Positions 42,343 to 43,327 of a stretch of 43,327 nucleotides of DNA are shown one piece after another. The translations under genes were made by a program, and so were the position numbers. The stretch lies in contig JAIDJJ010000163.1 in the NCBI GenBank assembly GCA_029052265.1, positions 1 through 43,327 of the forward strand. The letters are read 5' to 3'. The stretch is from Muribaculaceae bacterium (GTDB taxonomy: Bacteria; Bacteroidota; Bacteroidia; Bacteroidales; Muribaculaceae). Position 1 is the first letter of the stretch, and each line of letters opens with the position of its first letter. The notes beneath the pieces are model-generated. The model was not told the DNA's origin and made no database searches. It worked only from the letters and a program-made list of their open reading frames with translations.

Positions 42343-43327
42343 TCATTTTTGAGGCACAAGTCGCGCACGCTCGAGGTGTGCGTCGAATATCAGTTTGTAA
42401 GTGCCCCCTGTTGTCACGGTAGGTCTTACCCAGTTGTCGGGCACGAAATTCTTACGATAGCTTTCATCACCCCAGCTGTTGAGATCGAAATCGGGGTTGT
42501 CTCCGTATTTAAATTCGAAATAGTCGGCGTTTGATTCGTAGTGAGGCGTTGTGGGATGGAGGTTGCCATAATACATGAACTTGTCGGGATCCGCGGCATT
42601 GTCTACGCGCCAAGTGACGAAGTTCCACCATCCGTGGCTATGCCAGTTGTGGAGAATGAAATTCATCTCTTCGCCACCTTCGAGTTTCCAGTCTTCCACT
42701 ACATAGATATGTGGATTCTTGGAGTCTTGCACCATGCGGGTCACATTGTCAGGACCGGATGCCGGACCGAAATAGAATTCCTGCCACCAGATATCCGCCA
42801 TGTTGTTCACTTCCCACCATGTGTTGAGGTCGTCGCTTCCATAATGGAGGTGCATCACGGGGTCGATTGCGTCTGCCACGGAATAAGTCGACATGGAGTA
42901 TGTACGGTTGTAGGTGTCGACATCGATGAGGTAGTATACCCCCGCCTGGTCAAGCTTTATCCTGCCCACCTCGTTTGGATCGTCTCCGAGAGTCGAGGGG
43001 TCGGCATTGTCTGGACCGAAGCATACCGGGCCGAAGTCTGTCTTCTGTGCGAGGAAGCAGATTTCGGTGCCTGCCTTTTCATTGTAATATCGGGCACGAT
43101 ATTTATATTCCCCTACATGATCGATAAGCATCGGCACTCCGAATACGTCGCTGTTCAGCTCGGCGGCGGTTGCTACGTCACATAGATAAAGCTTCTCGAA
43201 ATCCGGAAGAGCACCTACGGAGATTCTGGAAGTTATGGATGTGGAATGTGCGTCCTCGTTGGCAGCCTTGTCATAGGCGGTGATTGTTGCCACAAGGGTT
43301 GCCTCCTCGCTTGGCAAATCAATTTTT
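42343..43327 (-). CDS. SusE/SusF-like outer-membrane glycan-binding protein (5' end outside window)
   Basis: The frame is open across the right edge, so the signal and N-terminal part are missing. The visible ~327 residues contain repeated beta-sandwich patterns seen in SusE/SusF-type proteins (for example KLYLCDVATAAELNSD, FGPVCFGPDN, and the ending GTYKLIFDAHLERARLVPQK). The end resembles the Trp/Tyr-rich starch-module region with WWEVNNMADIWWQEFYFG. It lies upstream of susC, unlike the usual susC-D-E order, and may belong to a neighbouring PUL. Confidence is moderate for the family. Confidence 0.75.
   Translation of the reverse strand, partial: KIDLPSEEATLVATITAYDKAANEDAHSTSITSRISVGALPDFEKLYLCDVATAAELNSDVFGVPMLIDHVGEYKYRARYYNEKAGTEICFLAQKTDFGPVCFGPDNADPSTLGDDPNEVGRIKLDQAGVYYLIDVDTYNRTYSMSTYSVADAIDPVMHLHYGSDDLNTWWEVNNMADIWWQEFYFGPASGPDNVTRMVQDSKNPHIYVVEDWKLEGGEEMNFILHNWHSHGWWNFVTWRVDNAADPDKFMYYGNLHPTTPHYESNADYFEFKYGDNPDFDLNSWGDESYRKNFVPDNWVRPTVTTGGTYKLIFDAHLERARLVPQK

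Overview
The window looks like a chromosomal segment of a gut Bacteroidales, most probably Muribaculaceae or a close relative (inference). The evidence is a SusC/SusD pair with lipoprotein glycoside hydrolases, the xylA-xylB-tkt pentose set, purT, and Bacteroidetes-type promoters (TTTG-like -33, TAnnTTTG -7) upstream of several genes. Shine-Dalgarno sequences are generally absent. All genes but one (the cation/Ca exchanger) are on the minus strand, so transcription runs right to left.

Layout. 1-4.0 kb: pentose catabolism, with a partial xylose isomerase gene, xylulokinase and transketolase, and recognisable promoters and a terminator. 4.3-7.8 kb: a CaCA exchanger on the plus strand, convergent with a compact operon of a small membrane protein, a split threonine/serine exporter (ThrE_1 + ThrE_2) and a LysR regulator. 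7.9-9.5 kb: an ECF sigma factor and a probable membrane anti-sigma partner carrying a 21-bp tandem repeat. 9.7-13.7 kb: an accessory stretch with a VWA protein, membrane proteins, a frameshifted lipoprotein gene, a truncated M23-like gene and a 51-aa gene.

13.8-30.7 kb is the standout: ten tightly packed minus-strand genes, visibly more AT-rich than their flanks. In transcription order they are an SrfB-like actin/Hsp70-fold ATPase, an SrfC-like dynamin-type GTPase, a membrane-anchored subtilisin with an SrfA-like N-terminus and InlB-type repeats, a four-TM protein, a DUF805 protein (frameshifted), a second P-loop GTPase, a single-TM protein, an N-terminally anchored protein, an exported coiled-coil protein, and an exported helical-repeat plus beta-barrel protein. 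Start and stop codons overlap or nearly touch throughout, so this is one operon reaching from cytosol to outer membrane. The GTPase shares an N-terminal module with the DUF805 protein and a ~36-residue repeat with the exported barrel protein, which suggests the products physically assemble. A predicted promoter at about 31.2 kb would give it a leader of roughly 540 nt with a large hairpin and six short dyads. Nothing in the sequence states the function; an envelope-spanning NTP-driven apparatus for conflict, secretion or defence is the inference.

31.3-43.3 kb: a small unknown gene, purT with a near-perfect promoter and a 21-bp stem terminator, then a polysaccharide utilisation locus: GH2, GH30 lipoprotein, SusD, SusC and the C-terminal part of a SusE/SusF-like protein cut by the window end.

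Two single-base frameshifts, both in 4-bp homopolymers (11710-11713 and 20454-20457), break otherwise convincing proteins. They could be sequencing errors, decay or phase variation. No rRNA, tRNA, CRISPR array, integrase or transposase was recognised.
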